Below are positions 22,812-33,143 of a DNA stretch of 64,000 nt, one piece after another. A program made the position numbers and the translations under genes. Below the pieces are notes generated by a model that was not told the origin of the DNA, did no database searches, and was given only the letters and a program-made list of their open reading frames with translations. Each line of letters starts with the position of its first letter. Position 1 is the stretch's first letter. Source of the DNA: Ceratobasidium sp. AG-K (Eukaryota; Basidiomycota; Agaricomycetes; Cantharellales; Ceratobasidiaceae); contig JAWNGF010000001.1 of assembly GCA_037039685.1 (NCBI GenBank), forward strand, positions 4,898,001 to 4,962,000, in the 5' to 3' direction.

Positions 22812-25049
22812 TTAACATCCGTCGTAGAGGCGATTGCGTGGGAACGTGTTATTGGCCGCCTCCCAAGTTGTGAGGTTAGAGTTAGTGTACGCATTAATGT
22901 GCCTAAACCACGGTCAGCAATAGTACCCGATCAAAGTCGACACAACTTACTTTTCGATATAATCAGCAGTTGGGTAATCTGGAGGATCACATCCTACGTT
23001 CTCGTGGCCAGCTCTCTGGTATACACGTACATAGTCGATAAGCATTGTAGCAGGGAACTTTAGGTTCTTGAAATCAATTCCCTGGAAACTCGGCGACAAT
23101 CCCAAGTTCAGGATGATGTACTAATCAAAGCCAATGAGTATGCAGGCAGTGCGATAAGAAATCCGCAGCTCACCATGGGTTCTTCAGAGATAATTCGCTC
23201 AGAAATTTGGGACACGCTGTCTGCACCAATGGCTGAGGACGTGACTGTCCACATCTCCTTGTCATCGAGTGTCCATGTGATAAATCCTTCACTCCGCTTT
23301 TTTCGGTTGCTCCAATATTCGAATCCATATTTACCATACCCAGCGCCCCCATTCACATAATTGCTCGAGTTAACGGTGCTAACGCACGAAACGCATTGTT
23401 GGTATGGGCCTCCTTTGTACGAGTTGATAAATGACTGGTTGTCGTCGTACACCGTGGTTGCAGGGGTGCTGTCGACGAACTGGTAACCGTGGTTGAACGG
23501 TGCGACCTGCACCGACTGCGAAACTTCGCCATGACGCAACGCATTGTTGATCTGAGCTTCGATGACATCGATTTCTGGTGCACCCCGCCCGCGTGTAACA
23601 TCGGGCCCAGGGTGGTCCGAGCCAGGACATGAACAGGCCGACAAGCGTTGCCCAGGAAGTTGAGACAAGTTACTGTCGGCCGATGTTTGGGGTGTGCCGT
23701 CGGCGTTGAGCTGGAGGGGGAACGTACCCAAATCGCACGAGTCGTAGCTGTACGGCCAAGTTCCTTCGGTCGTAGCACCAAAACCCGCACGACCGAGGTT
23801 TCCCATGGTCCATACACCGGGCCAGTAACCAGGTGTCTCGGCATTGCCAGGGAGAGAGACGGCGACCTCGATGTAGCCGGTGGTAAAGCAGAATTTGTTC
23901 CACGTTTGCAACATTCCGGAGCGCCAGTTGAGGTCATGGTTCAGAACCTCCTCCATTGTAATGACCAATGCACCATTCTTTGTGGTCACTTGAGCTGGGT
24001 GAAAAATGAGCGAAATGACACATCGTCTAGTGAAATTTGCTTACCAGGGTCATACCACTCCAAATCTCCAGTCGGCCAATAATGGTAGTCCATGGCCTCC
24101 CAGTATGGATCATCACCAGGATAGAATGTACGACCCTCAATCTCAAACTCGTCACTAAAGACCAAATTATACTGTTCCCCATCAAAGCCGGTGCGGGTTC
24201 TCGCTTCTCGAGGAGTAGCTTTATCTATGAGAGTAGGAAGGTTTGGGAGATCAGGGACCTGACCCGTCGCGTTCGTGCCCCCCAGGTTATATCCCCCCGT
24301 GTATATCAGTTGTTTGTGGAATTGGGCGATAATCGGGTACCCGCAGAAAAGGACAATCAGACCGCCACAGAGAAGGATGATCATGCCAACATTCATCCAC
24401 CCTCGGCCGCTGAAAAGATCCCAGTGACGGTCGAGTTTGCGCAGGGCGGCAGGAGAGGGATTATGCAACTCGTCATCTAGTTCTGGATCCTTGGTGTCGT
24501 AGAGAAAAGCACCTGCGGTCGTCGAAGTAGCACCTGCAGGTGGTTGAGGAGCTCTTCGGGCCGAGTGCTGGCGGTTTGGAGCAGCTCTCTCGTGTGAATG
24601 GCTCGACTGGGAAGGGGTGTTTGTGAAGCGCGAGACAGAGCCTTGCCGCCTGTGTCCTTGGGCCTCGCGCGGAGGAGGCGGATTGGGACTGTGCTCGTAC
24701 TGGGCGTTCCACGACACGTGTGAGCAAGGCATCCACGCTCCACTAGCATGCAGCAGCTTACCGAGTATGGGCCAAATGCTCCCCCAATTGCGCCCGTCGC
24801 AACAGCTTGGGTGGTCTCTGCACGATGGTAATCGACCGATGACTGGCTGCGCACATGGCTGTATTGAGGTCGCGAACGAGAGGGAGCGCGCCCTACTAGC
24901 GGAGTGGACGATGATGGTATTGGAGCTGGAGACGTCGAGGGTTGAACATAGGGAGGTCGGTTGTATGCACGCGCGCCGCGGGGGCTCGTGCTCGTAACAG
25001 GCGCATAAGTTTGATCGTAAGCTCGTGATTTGCGTAGTCGGTCGCCCAT
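22812..25049 (-). CDS. KRE6/SKN1-type beta-1,6-glucan synthesis protein (GH16 fold)
   Basis: Five exons: 25049-24762, 24699-24045, 23994-23174, 23120-22951, 22902-22812; exactly 675 codons. The N-terminal about 210 residues are a cytosolic Arg/Ser/Pro-rich tail. A single membrane anchor follows (MIILLCGGLIVLFCGYPII), making a type II protein. The lumenal domain carries family motifs: NLVFSDEFEIEGRTFYPGDD, YWPGVWTMGNLGRAG, YSYDSCD, and RGAPEIDVIEAQ, the place of the GH16 catalytic acids (EIDVIE). A C-terminal block (MLIDYVRVYQR) completes the fold. In yeast Kre6/Skn1 act in the ER/Golgi in making wall beta-1,6-glucan; the precise enzymatic step is debated. Confidence 0.95.
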
Positions 25050-25571
25050 CGTGGTGGTCGTAATCGGACTTGCCGCAGCTTTGCCTGCAACACTTCACGT
25101 GACGAGCATAGCCACGACCACGAGCCTTGCTTCCCACTGTGTTACATTAAGTAAGTAATGAGAGCTCTATAGCCACCCAATTGCTTTTGTCCCACCACCA
25201 GTCACACAACTCACGGCCATGGCTGCTGCAGTTCCAAAATAGCGAACACTAAGTCTCGTACTATAAACGGCCTTAAACCTCTATCAAATCCAGCAGTGCC
25301 GTTGTGGTTCTGTCACCCGATTCTTAGCCACCCAATGCCGCGCTCGCAGCTCAAGTGCGACACTTCTTCGTTTAAATGTCATCATGCGCTTCCTTGACTC
25401 TAGGCAAACCAAGGGCTCTCAAACCCACCCGGAACCAAGTGTAAGTAGTGTGTTTGGCATAGTGCTTCGGCTGTCCGCAACCTCTACCACCGGGGAGAGA
25501 TCAAGTTCCGTCCGGTGAGGGCTCAGCGTATATAAGTCAACCAACGTTCATGATTTGGCTGTGATTTTGAG
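25050..25571. promoter_or_regulatory. Divergent intergenic region between KRE6-like gene and family copy A
   Basis: Both flanking genes start outward from here, so it should hold two promoters. No strong TATA box or obvious factor site was identified. Short frames inside are not convincing. Confidence 0.45.
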
Positions 25572-26275
25572 ATGCCCCAGTTCCCTCTATCCGCAAGCCG
25601 ACATGCTGATTTTCAGAATCGCGACCCAGCCTTCTTTGTGCGTTTTGCTGAAATAGCGCCGAACTCATTCTAACTCACAGACATAGTGGCCGCCAAATAT
25701 CACAGCCCTGGAGCGCATTGCCTTGAGCTCCCCGGGAGATCTCCGCCAAAGCCTTAGGTGGGCTGAAAAGTGTGCATCCATGCGCAGCACTGATAGGATT
25801 ATTTAGCGAATACCTCAATGATCCTGTGCAAGTCCACGTCGTGTGGGATACTCCGCGTCAAATCGGTGGACGAATCACTCACACTCGGGTTATGAACCTC
25901 TTGCATCAACACAGAATCATCTGTACCTCCCTTGCTACCATCCGTCTCGCCCCCGACTCGGCGTACATAATCAGCACCGGACCCAACTCGGCCTCAATTC
26001 CCCTCCCGTTTGACGCCGAGCCCAAGTTTAAGCTTCTCGCTGCGGGCATCGAGAAACGTTTTGCTGGCGGAGCCGTCCACGATGCTTTATGGAGGCGGTA
26101 CTCGCTAACAGCTCCAGGTGTGGAGTGTGAAGTCGAAGAATCATTTGCGAATCGAAACATATTTGCAAACCCGGCTGCCACGCAGTACTGGGTAAATAAG
26201 CATATGCCCGACGTCATCTCGAAGCTACATCCCAGTCCGATACCCAGTCCATTGATTAAGCCACTAGTCGTATAA
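25572..26275 (+). CDS. Unnamed small protein, copy A of a two-member family (possibly UbiC/DUF98-like)
   Basis: Three exons: 25572-25637, 25687-25757, 25807-26275; 201 aa. It is clearly related to the gene at 44792-45615: both have an ALERIAL/GLERIAL block, a VVWDTP/RIWETP block, LWRRYSL/LWRTYTL and ECEVEESF/ECEIKEIF, and they share two intron positions and phases. The pattern of an Arg/Leu-rich strand, a middle helix, then WR-Y-L and an acidic I-E-FP-like end resembles chorismate-lyase-type (UbiC/DUF98) folds. That is an inference from pattern only. No signal peptide or membrane segment. Copy A lacks the third and fourth introns of copy B and has a divergent tail. Confidence 0.7.
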
Positions 26276-26425
26276 TTATATTTCTTATCTGCGCACCTAT
26301 ACCATGTAACAGTAGTACTCGAATATCAACTTGCATTCCTCAATCAGGTTTGAGTCCAATTTCAACAAAATTAACATACACAGCAGCGTATACTACAATA
26401 TACATAATCCCTAATACCCAAAGAA

Positions 26426-27422
26426 CTAGAACTTGTAAACTTGCTCCTTCACATACCCCAAATCCTTCAACGCGCCTCCCAGCTCTCCTTGCGCGAAACC
26501 ATCTTTGGGACCGGACACGGCTGCGACCTGTCCCGGGGGACCTGCATACACTCGTGTCAGAATCCATACCCACAACAAAGGACGTAACGACTTACCACAC
26601 ACGAAGATCATTGCCTTGTTGCCCAGAGACGGCCCGGGCAAAAAACTCCTAATCACCTTGGCGTCAATCCGACCCTTGGCGCCCGTCCACGACGCGTCTG
26701 GACGCGAAATGATGTGCATCACCTCGAAGCGCCCGTTGCTCTTGGCAGCCATTTCGTCCACTCGTCGCGAATGAGAATGTCCGCAGGGGTGACGTTGCCA
26801 AAGATGAGTCTGAACCGGGTGGTTTCGTTGGGTTGGGCGAGAGAGTGTTGGAGGACTTGGTATATCGGAGTACTACACGCCGGTTTGGTCATGCGGGGAA
26901 AAGGACAAATTGGGGTACGCACATTCCACTCCCACCAGCGACCATTCCAACTTCCTCAAACTGGTTCGCGACCCAGGCGAGTTTTGGGATCGGGCCTTTG
27001 ATCTTGATTGTCTGCCCGATTGACATGGTATGAATATGACTGGACAGTTTACCTATAAATATATTGTTCATGTCAAAATGTCAAACCAAAGTGTGTGTAT
27101 GCGTACCATCTGGGTAGCGCTTGATGACCAAAGCAAGTTCGCCTGGAGTGCGAGGCGCCGACACGGGGGTGTACGGTCGGACCACGGGTTTGCCTTCGTC
27201 GTCGTCGGGTCCCTTGACATAGATTGCGCTTGCGACAGGGAGGAGAGCCGCGCTCCCCTCGGGCAAACCAAACACAAATCTGTCCAAGTGCATTAGAAAC
27301 ATCGATATGGGAGAGGATCCAAGAACTTACTTGGCGGTGTTGTGGTTATACCTGATTATTTCTTTCAGAGGAAAATCCCTGAAATCAGAACCGTCGAGAG
27401 CGGCAACGAGAGCGGTAGCCAT
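26426..27422 (-). CDS. NADH-cytochrome b5 reductase-like flavoprotein
   Basis: Five exons: 27422-27331, 27279-27107, 27052-26923, 26872-26596, 26541-26426; about 262 aa. FAD-binding motif RPYTPVS, the GQTIKIKGPIPKL strand, and the NADH-binding GGSGITPIYQVLQ (formed across an intron) and FVCGPPGQV motifs are in the standard order. It passes electrons from NADH to cytochrome b5 or related acceptors. The model begins MATALVAALDGSDF and has neither the mitochondrial presequence nor the N-terminal membrane helix of Mcr1/Cbr1. A TATA-like box 59 bp upstream supports this start. One base is missing near 26760 (IRDE/VDEMAAK). Confidence 0.9.
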
Positions 27423-28189
27423 AACAGTGTCGGAAGTCAGCTCGAGTTGTTGGCTTAAACCGACAGTGACGTCCAGTGTTTATATACCATTCGTATACAA
27501 AGAGCTGCGTGGGAACATTCGTTAGAGCTGCGCGGTCTCATGACAAGAGAGGCGAGAGCTATCAGCAAGTGAGCTCAGTTGACGCGCATACAACCATTGC
27601 CACCCATTATACGGGACCTTAAAGAAGCAATTTGTCCCTATACTCGATCATTCTAGACAAAGCCAAGCTCAAAATTGCGAGCAGCAATTTCATTCGCTTG
27701 AAACAACAGGAAGAAAAATCATGCACGAATGACACATGAGATCGATCAAGACCCATCATGCGTCGTCGCTGGATCCCAAGTATCTGTGGTGGGTACACGC
27801 AAATTACATGCACACGAATAGAAAAATTGGGTATTTCCGATTACAACCAACACCAGGATTAGGACTAAGGTGACAAGGCTAGTACTCCGAACAGGCGCAA
27901 GTACGGCGGGCGTGAAAATGAAGTGAATAAACGGTGCAGAGAATAAAAATTGGATTGTTTGTTTGCAAAAATGAGACCGATATTGTCAAAGCCAGAAAAT
28001 GAGTGGACGGGACGCGAGAATCCCAATAAAGCACGTAGAATAGAGTGGGCAAAAGTGTCGAGGGGGATTGAAACAAAGCTGCCGAGTGCCAGCACAGATA
28101 CGAACACTACGGGCGCGGTCAACACGGGACAAAGCATCCGCCAGCGGGAGAAAGTGAACAGAATCACCCCCAACGGTGAAGTCCAGCAA
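27423..28189. other. Intergenic stretch
   Basis: Promoter of the b5 reductase and 3' side of the membrane-protein gene. AT-rich around 27620-27990. No gene, RNA or repeat recognised apart from the TATA-like box. Confidence 0.5.
27481..27487 (-). promoter_or_regulatory. TATA-like box of the b5 reductase gene
   Basis: Minus strand reads GGTATATAAACAC, 59 bp upstream of the ATG at 27422. Position and sequence fit a fungal core promoter and argue against a further upstream exon. Confidence 0.45.
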
Positions 28190-29879
28190 TTAAATCATGC
28201 GTTGCCACGTCCGGCGCTTCGCATGCTGATGTTGTCGGACTTTCTTTACGACCACAGGCAAATCTCGCTTCTCTGCGCTCATGTCGGAAGCAACCTGACC
28301 AAACGCACGTGCGACAATGCGCTCCAGACCATCGTTCTCGCTTCGCTTCGCCTCGGTCGCAACGGCCGCAGCAGCAGCAGAGGTGCTTGTGTGCACAATC
28401 TTGACCAGTCCACCTGAAGACGTCGTCGAGGTAGTAGGAACGGAAGAAGTACCACGACCATTCATGCCTTCTTCAGCGGTGCCGCCAAATGTAGTGGGAC
28501 GAACGTGATCAGGGTTGTTGCGCGTAAAGTACCAGCCTGGAAATGGCGAAAATGAGAACCTTATTAGGGAAGTGTGACGGGATTAAACTCACCGGCAACG
28601 CTGGCGCCTACGATAGAGAGCACTAGTATCACAGCGACGACCCAAACGCAACGCGAGAAGCCAGATCGGCCAGCCTGAGTGGATCTCAGCCATTGGCTAA
28701 GATAGGCAACGCCATGTTACAGGATGAAACGTCAACAAACAAAAGAAGAATGGAAGCATCCAAATTAGAATTCCCCGCCATCGCGAACTGTCAAAAGCAC
28801 GCACCTCGTCTTTTGGTTGGCGGGTTTCGAGTTTTCCTCCTTGGCAACCATGCTGAATCGACGCCAGAAGTCATCACCCTTGTCCCCGCGACGGGCAATA
28901 AGTGTTTCTTCCTTGTCACCTCGAGAATGGGCTGAAAATAGGTTAGAATGAGCTAGAAGTGGTCTGAAAACTCGTACAGTATTGAAGGACTTGTCGTCAA
29001 AGTTGACTGTACGCGGAGGTGCGGCAAAGATGGGCGTGATTGGCGTTGAAGGAGCCTGCAACGGGTGGGGATGGAGCTCGTTGGGTGTACCCGGTATCGG
29101 GCCTGGGCGTGCATCAGCTAGGAACAAGCCACTAAAATAATGAGCCTACCAAATCCGGCAGTAGAAGGTGTGCCTGCGCCGCCGTTGGCCGGAGGAGCCA
29201 TAAAGGCAGGGCTTGGCACGGCCGGTCCACGCGACGCAACATCCGCGCGGAGATTGGCGCTTGGGGAAGCAGGAATCCGCACGGACAAGTTTGGCGGCTG
29301 GTGCTGGGGTTGCCGGCTATTAACATCAAAGGCAGCTTGGCGACTGGGCGTGTTGGCGGCGTATACAGGACGAGGAGAAACGAGTGGCCCGCCCGCGGGG
29401 GACGAAGACGAAGCGCCGGGAGAACGGGGAGGGCTCATGCCGGGTCCGCGCTTGGAGTCGGTGGGTGTTTGGCCATTGGCTGGCGGCGAGTAAGGGGGTG
29501 CGGGGCTCGTGGGCGAACGAGTGGGCGACAAAGAATGGGGCGGGGGATTGTTCAGTCCGGATGCCGCGGCGTAGAGAGCCGCTCGGCTCCCGGTATCGGC
29601 GTTCCGTTGAGGGGGAACCGAGTGGAGGTCTGTCTCATCGTCCGAGTCCGAATCTATCGCAAGAAGCGCGCCGCCAATTCCAGCTGACCCGGACACGTTC
29701 GAGCTGCGGTTATCGAGGTACGAGTCATAGGTGTTGTAGGCCGAGGTCCGGTCGTTTGGATTGTCAACCGGAGGACGAGCGGCACGGGTACGAGGTGCGG
29801 GGTTGTCGTAGATGCTGTCATCCTCGTCCGTAGCATACGGAGGACGTCCTGCGAGCGGCGCACTACGTGGGGCAGCCAT
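28190..29879 (-). CDS. Single-pass membrane protein with long disordered N-terminus, unknown function
   Basis: Four exons: 29879-29150, 29102-28805, 28696-28593, 28536-28190; 493 codons, no correction needed. Residues 1 to about 310 are rich in Pro, Ser and Asn with an acidic patch (DSDSDDETD), probably cytosolic. A basic/Trp segment precedes one strong transmembrane helix (VWVVAVILVLSIVGASVAGW) at about residues 363-382. The C-terminal about 115 residues contain Ser/Thr/Ala runs and basic stretches. The topology recalls fungal wall-sensing or trafficking anchors, but no family is recognised. The first intron ends at 29103, giving a 47-nt intron; the nearer AG would give only 32 nt. Confidence 0.75.
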
Positions 29880-30524
29880 GTCGTAGAAAAAGAGTGTGGT
29901 GGAAGGAGAGCTGAAAGGGTGTGGTAACACTGCAGTCACATGATCAATCAATCAATGCCCACGTGATGCTTACACACGCGCCTTGATTCCGCACTATCTT
30001 CACCTCAAATAACGGGATTGACAATGGAGTGATTCTTGCGGGGTTATTTCGTACGTTTGAAGTTATTCATGGTTACTCGTATTCAGTCTTCTGGAACGTC
30101 AGGAATGCCACCTCAGCGACTCACAGGTGGTTCGGCAATGTATGAATGAATGTATCAAATGCACGGGACACTGCTTGGCTATGTACCCAAAAAAGGCAAT
30201 GTTACAGTAATTAGCGGTCGCTGTTTCCTATCTTAACCAAGCAGGCAACGAGGGCAATCAAAGGCTGTCCTGTGAATCTTTGCCGATTCTGTTACGCCGT
30301 GCTCGAAACCCTGGCACATCAGGCGCTATCGCTGGAGAAGCTGAGAGAATAGAAAGATGAACTTCGCCGATGCGTAACATTAATTACCAGAATGAGTACA
30401 TAGAAACAACATTTATTTTGAGCATAGGGTATAGGCATATGGGAGGCGGATCATGGAGAGTATTGGGTGCTGAGATGGATGCTGATGGGCGTTAGCGTGT
30501 CGCCTCTGTAATCGATCAAGCAGT
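29880..30524. other. Intergenic stretch left of the inverted repeat
   Basis: Promoter side of the membrane-protein gene followed by AT-rich sequence. No gene or RNA recognised. The right edge is the outer boundary of the inverted repeat. Confidence 0.5.
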
Positions 30525-31340
30525 TTACCATTGGATAAAGTACGTATATATGCTGGCATTCAAGACACCCCGGTCGTACTCGAGATGGTTGCGACCGACC
30601 CAATCAAAGACGCCTACCGCTCGTCTCCGCCCCAGGTCAGTGCGCCACACCCCATGTTTCCGAACCCGACGGGTCCCGTCGGCTGCAGTCTTGTAGCCCG
30701 CCCAAGGGCAGCAACCTTCGGTCATCCGAGCGCCTCGCACAGGTCATAAGGCTATGCTCGCCGTCCAGCGCTGAGCATACGGCAGATGCTAGTCTGTGCA
30801 ACAAAGACGGCGAGCCCCGGCCCGTAACCACGCGTGCTGTTGAGACTTCAACTCAGGGATATACGCGCAGCTGGATAGGGGCGGAGGTGGTCAGACTATG
30901 AATGTGAGGTGGATGGTAGTAAAGCGACCTACACCAACTCTAGGAAAGTGCTAGTGGTGACGGGCAAGGAAGATTAAGCGAAGCGTCCGTAGACGAAGGC
31001 AAATCTATAAACGCGTGTCAGTAGAGGCGAAGAGAGAGAAATTGCAAGACTCACTCATGGTCGAGGGTGCTGGAGGTCGACGAATGAATAGAGTAGAGCG
31101 CATCGATGTTCGAAGAGTGGAGCAGAGAGGCGAGTGAGGGCGGTTGGTGTCGTCTCTGGCTCTGCTGGGGGTGTACTTATAGTCTCTGGGTCGCACTCGG
31201 GGGTGGGTCGAGAGTCTACAGTCGGATCATGCCCGCACCGTTGGGGGGGCCCAGAAGCTATGGACCGAGCGAGAGAAGCAAGGGAGTTAGGAGGTACTAT
31301 GGAGCGACTGAACTCCTGAACAGGGGGTATTAGAGTCGTT
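30525..31340 (+). repeat. Left arm of a long inverted repeat
   Basis: About 816 bp that match the reverse complement of 31499-32316 nearly base for base. Outer ends match from TTACCATTGG inward. Differences seen by eye are scattered single substitutions (mostly transitions) and a few 1-2 nt indels, such as an extra T near 31005 and changes close to the spacer. On its minus strand it carries a TATAAGTACACC promoter-like box (about 31170-31181) pointing outward. No target-site duplication or transposase is visible. Confidence 0.92.
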
Positions 31341-31498
31341 GTCCAACACTAGATGTATGCACTACCGCGGTGCCTCGTATTTACATATGTAAGCAGGCTC
31401 AACCTGTGTCGATTCTCATTACCTGGACATCCCCGATAAATGGCCAACGTTCTCGAGAGACCAGCTATTCGGCGATCAGCGGGTCCCACATCAGCCGA
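31341..31498. other. Spacer of the inverted repeat
   Basis: 158 bp of unique sequence between the two arms; no reading frame of note. The two arms read outward from here, so a hairpin transcript would have this as its loop. Confidence 0.7.
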
Positions 31499-32316
31499 AA
31501 TGACTCTAATGCCCCCCTGTTCAGGAGTTCAGTTGCTCCATACGGTACCTCCTAACTCCCTTGCTTCTCTCGCTCGGCCATAGCTTCTGGGCCGCCCCCA
31601 ACGGTGCGGGCATGATCCGACTGTAGACTCTCGACCCACCCCCGAGTGCGACCCAGAGACTATAAGTACACCCCCAGCAGAGCCAGAGACGACACCAACC
31701 GCCCTCACTCGCCTCTCTGCTCCACTCTTCGAACATCGATGCGCTCTACTCTATTCATTCGTCGACCTCCAGCACCCTCGACCATGAGTGAGTCTTGCAA
31801 TTTCTCTCTCGTCACCTCTACTGACACTCGTTTATAGATTGCCTTCGTCTACGGACGCTTCGCTTAATCTTCCTTGCCCGTCACCGCTAGCACTTTCCTA
31901 GAGTTGGTGTAGGTCGCTTTACTACCATCCACCTCACATTCATAGTCTGACCACCCCCACCTCTATCCAGCTGCGCGTATATCCCCGAGTTGAAGTCTCA
32001 ACGGCACGCGTGGTTACGGGCCGGGGCTCGCCGTCTTTGTCGCACAGACTAGCATCTGCCGTATGCTCAGCGCTGGACGGCGAGCATAGCCTTATGACCT
32101 GTGCGAGGCGCTCGGATGACCGAAGGTTGCTGCCCTTGGGCGGGCTACAAGACTGCAGCCGACGGGACCCGTCGGGTTCGGAAACATGGGATGTGGCGCA
32201 CTGACCTGGGGCGGAGACGAGCGGTAGGCGTCTTTGATTGGGTCGGTCGCGACCATCTCGAGTACGACCGGGGTGTCTTGAATGCCAGCATATATACGTA
32301 CTTTATCCAATGGTAA
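31499..32316 (-). repeat. Right arm of a long inverted repeat
   Basis: Mirror copy of 30525-31340. It contains, on the plus strand, TATAAGTACACC at 31661-31672 followed 78 bp later by an ATG (31739). There a tiny split frame (31739-31787, 31838-31890, 33 aa) with a good GT-AG intron can be drawn. In the left arm an extra T after the acceptor changes the frame of exon 2, so coding is doubtful. Confidence 0.92.
31661..31668 (+). promoter_or_regulatory. Outward-facing TATA-like box in repeat arm
   Basis: TATAAGTA followed by a C-rich leader and an ATG. The same box occurs in mirror position in the left arm (about 31174-31181, minus strand). The two would drive divergent transcripts away from the spacer. 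Confidence 0.35.
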
Positions 32317-33143
32317 GCGGTGTGGTCCGAGTCTAATCACCCATTGCACAAGCTCATTCGAACACCCTAAGGAATTGTCTTGAGCCCTCCAAATACCTTG
32401 CTCTACTTTACTATATTATCACCCAATGTACTTTCAGTCTTCACACTCAATCAGTCGAAGTTATTGTATACTATGATTAGACTTCGATTTGGTATGGCTC
32501 AAATATTTATTAAAATCCTCAGCCCGGCTCTTGGGATTTGTGTCGCGTCTTGGACCCAGTAGAGAGTAGTGACTCCCTAGCTGTTCCACCGAGACCGACG
32601 AAGTGAATCTACTTTATATTTGAGCCTACCGTAGTAAACCTTAGACCGGGGTTTAACCCTGGTTGCGACTCAGTCCAGTAGTTGCCCGTTTGCACACTTT
32701 TATCGCTCGCGGCGACTCGTTACCACCAGAAGGGCAAGCCCGCATATATGAGCAGGAAAATACTTCCAAGCCTGTTAAGAGATTGCCAAGTGCTATGGTA
32801 TCATACAATTACATATACACTGCGTAACTTTTCGTACCCCCCGGTCTTATCCGGGTAAAGCAGTCAATTGTTTCGTGAATCTCAAGTCCTCGTTGCCTGA
32901 AGATCTTGGCTCAACTAGGGTTCGTTGGAGGGCATATCGCCCTGTGCGAATACAAATCCCTCGACACTAGGCTCATTCCGTTAACTCACATCACGAAATG
33001 TGAAACGACGAGCAATCACGTGGAAAAGGTACAACTTGTGTGAGTTTTGAGTGAGCGCTTACCAAATGTATAGTTATTGCTTACGGCCTATGACGTGCAG
33101 GGTCTATTTCTAGACAGTACTGCTCTCAACCACCACATCTCGG
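32317..33143. other. Intergenic stretch between the repeat and the PLD gene
   Basis: No convincing frame. Short AT-rich segments occur, and the last few hundred bases presumably hold the PLD promoter. Confidence 0.5.

Noticed and set aside
28939..28984. Possible intron in the membrane-protein gene (GTACGA...TTTTCAG)
   Set aside because: The frame continues without splicing and splicing would shift it.
30525..32316. Longer frames in the repeat arms (about 71 aa, 30525-30740 and 32101-32316)
   Set aside because: They begin with GTG, have no upstream exon and no recognisable motif. They are probably a by-product of GC-rich repeat DNA.
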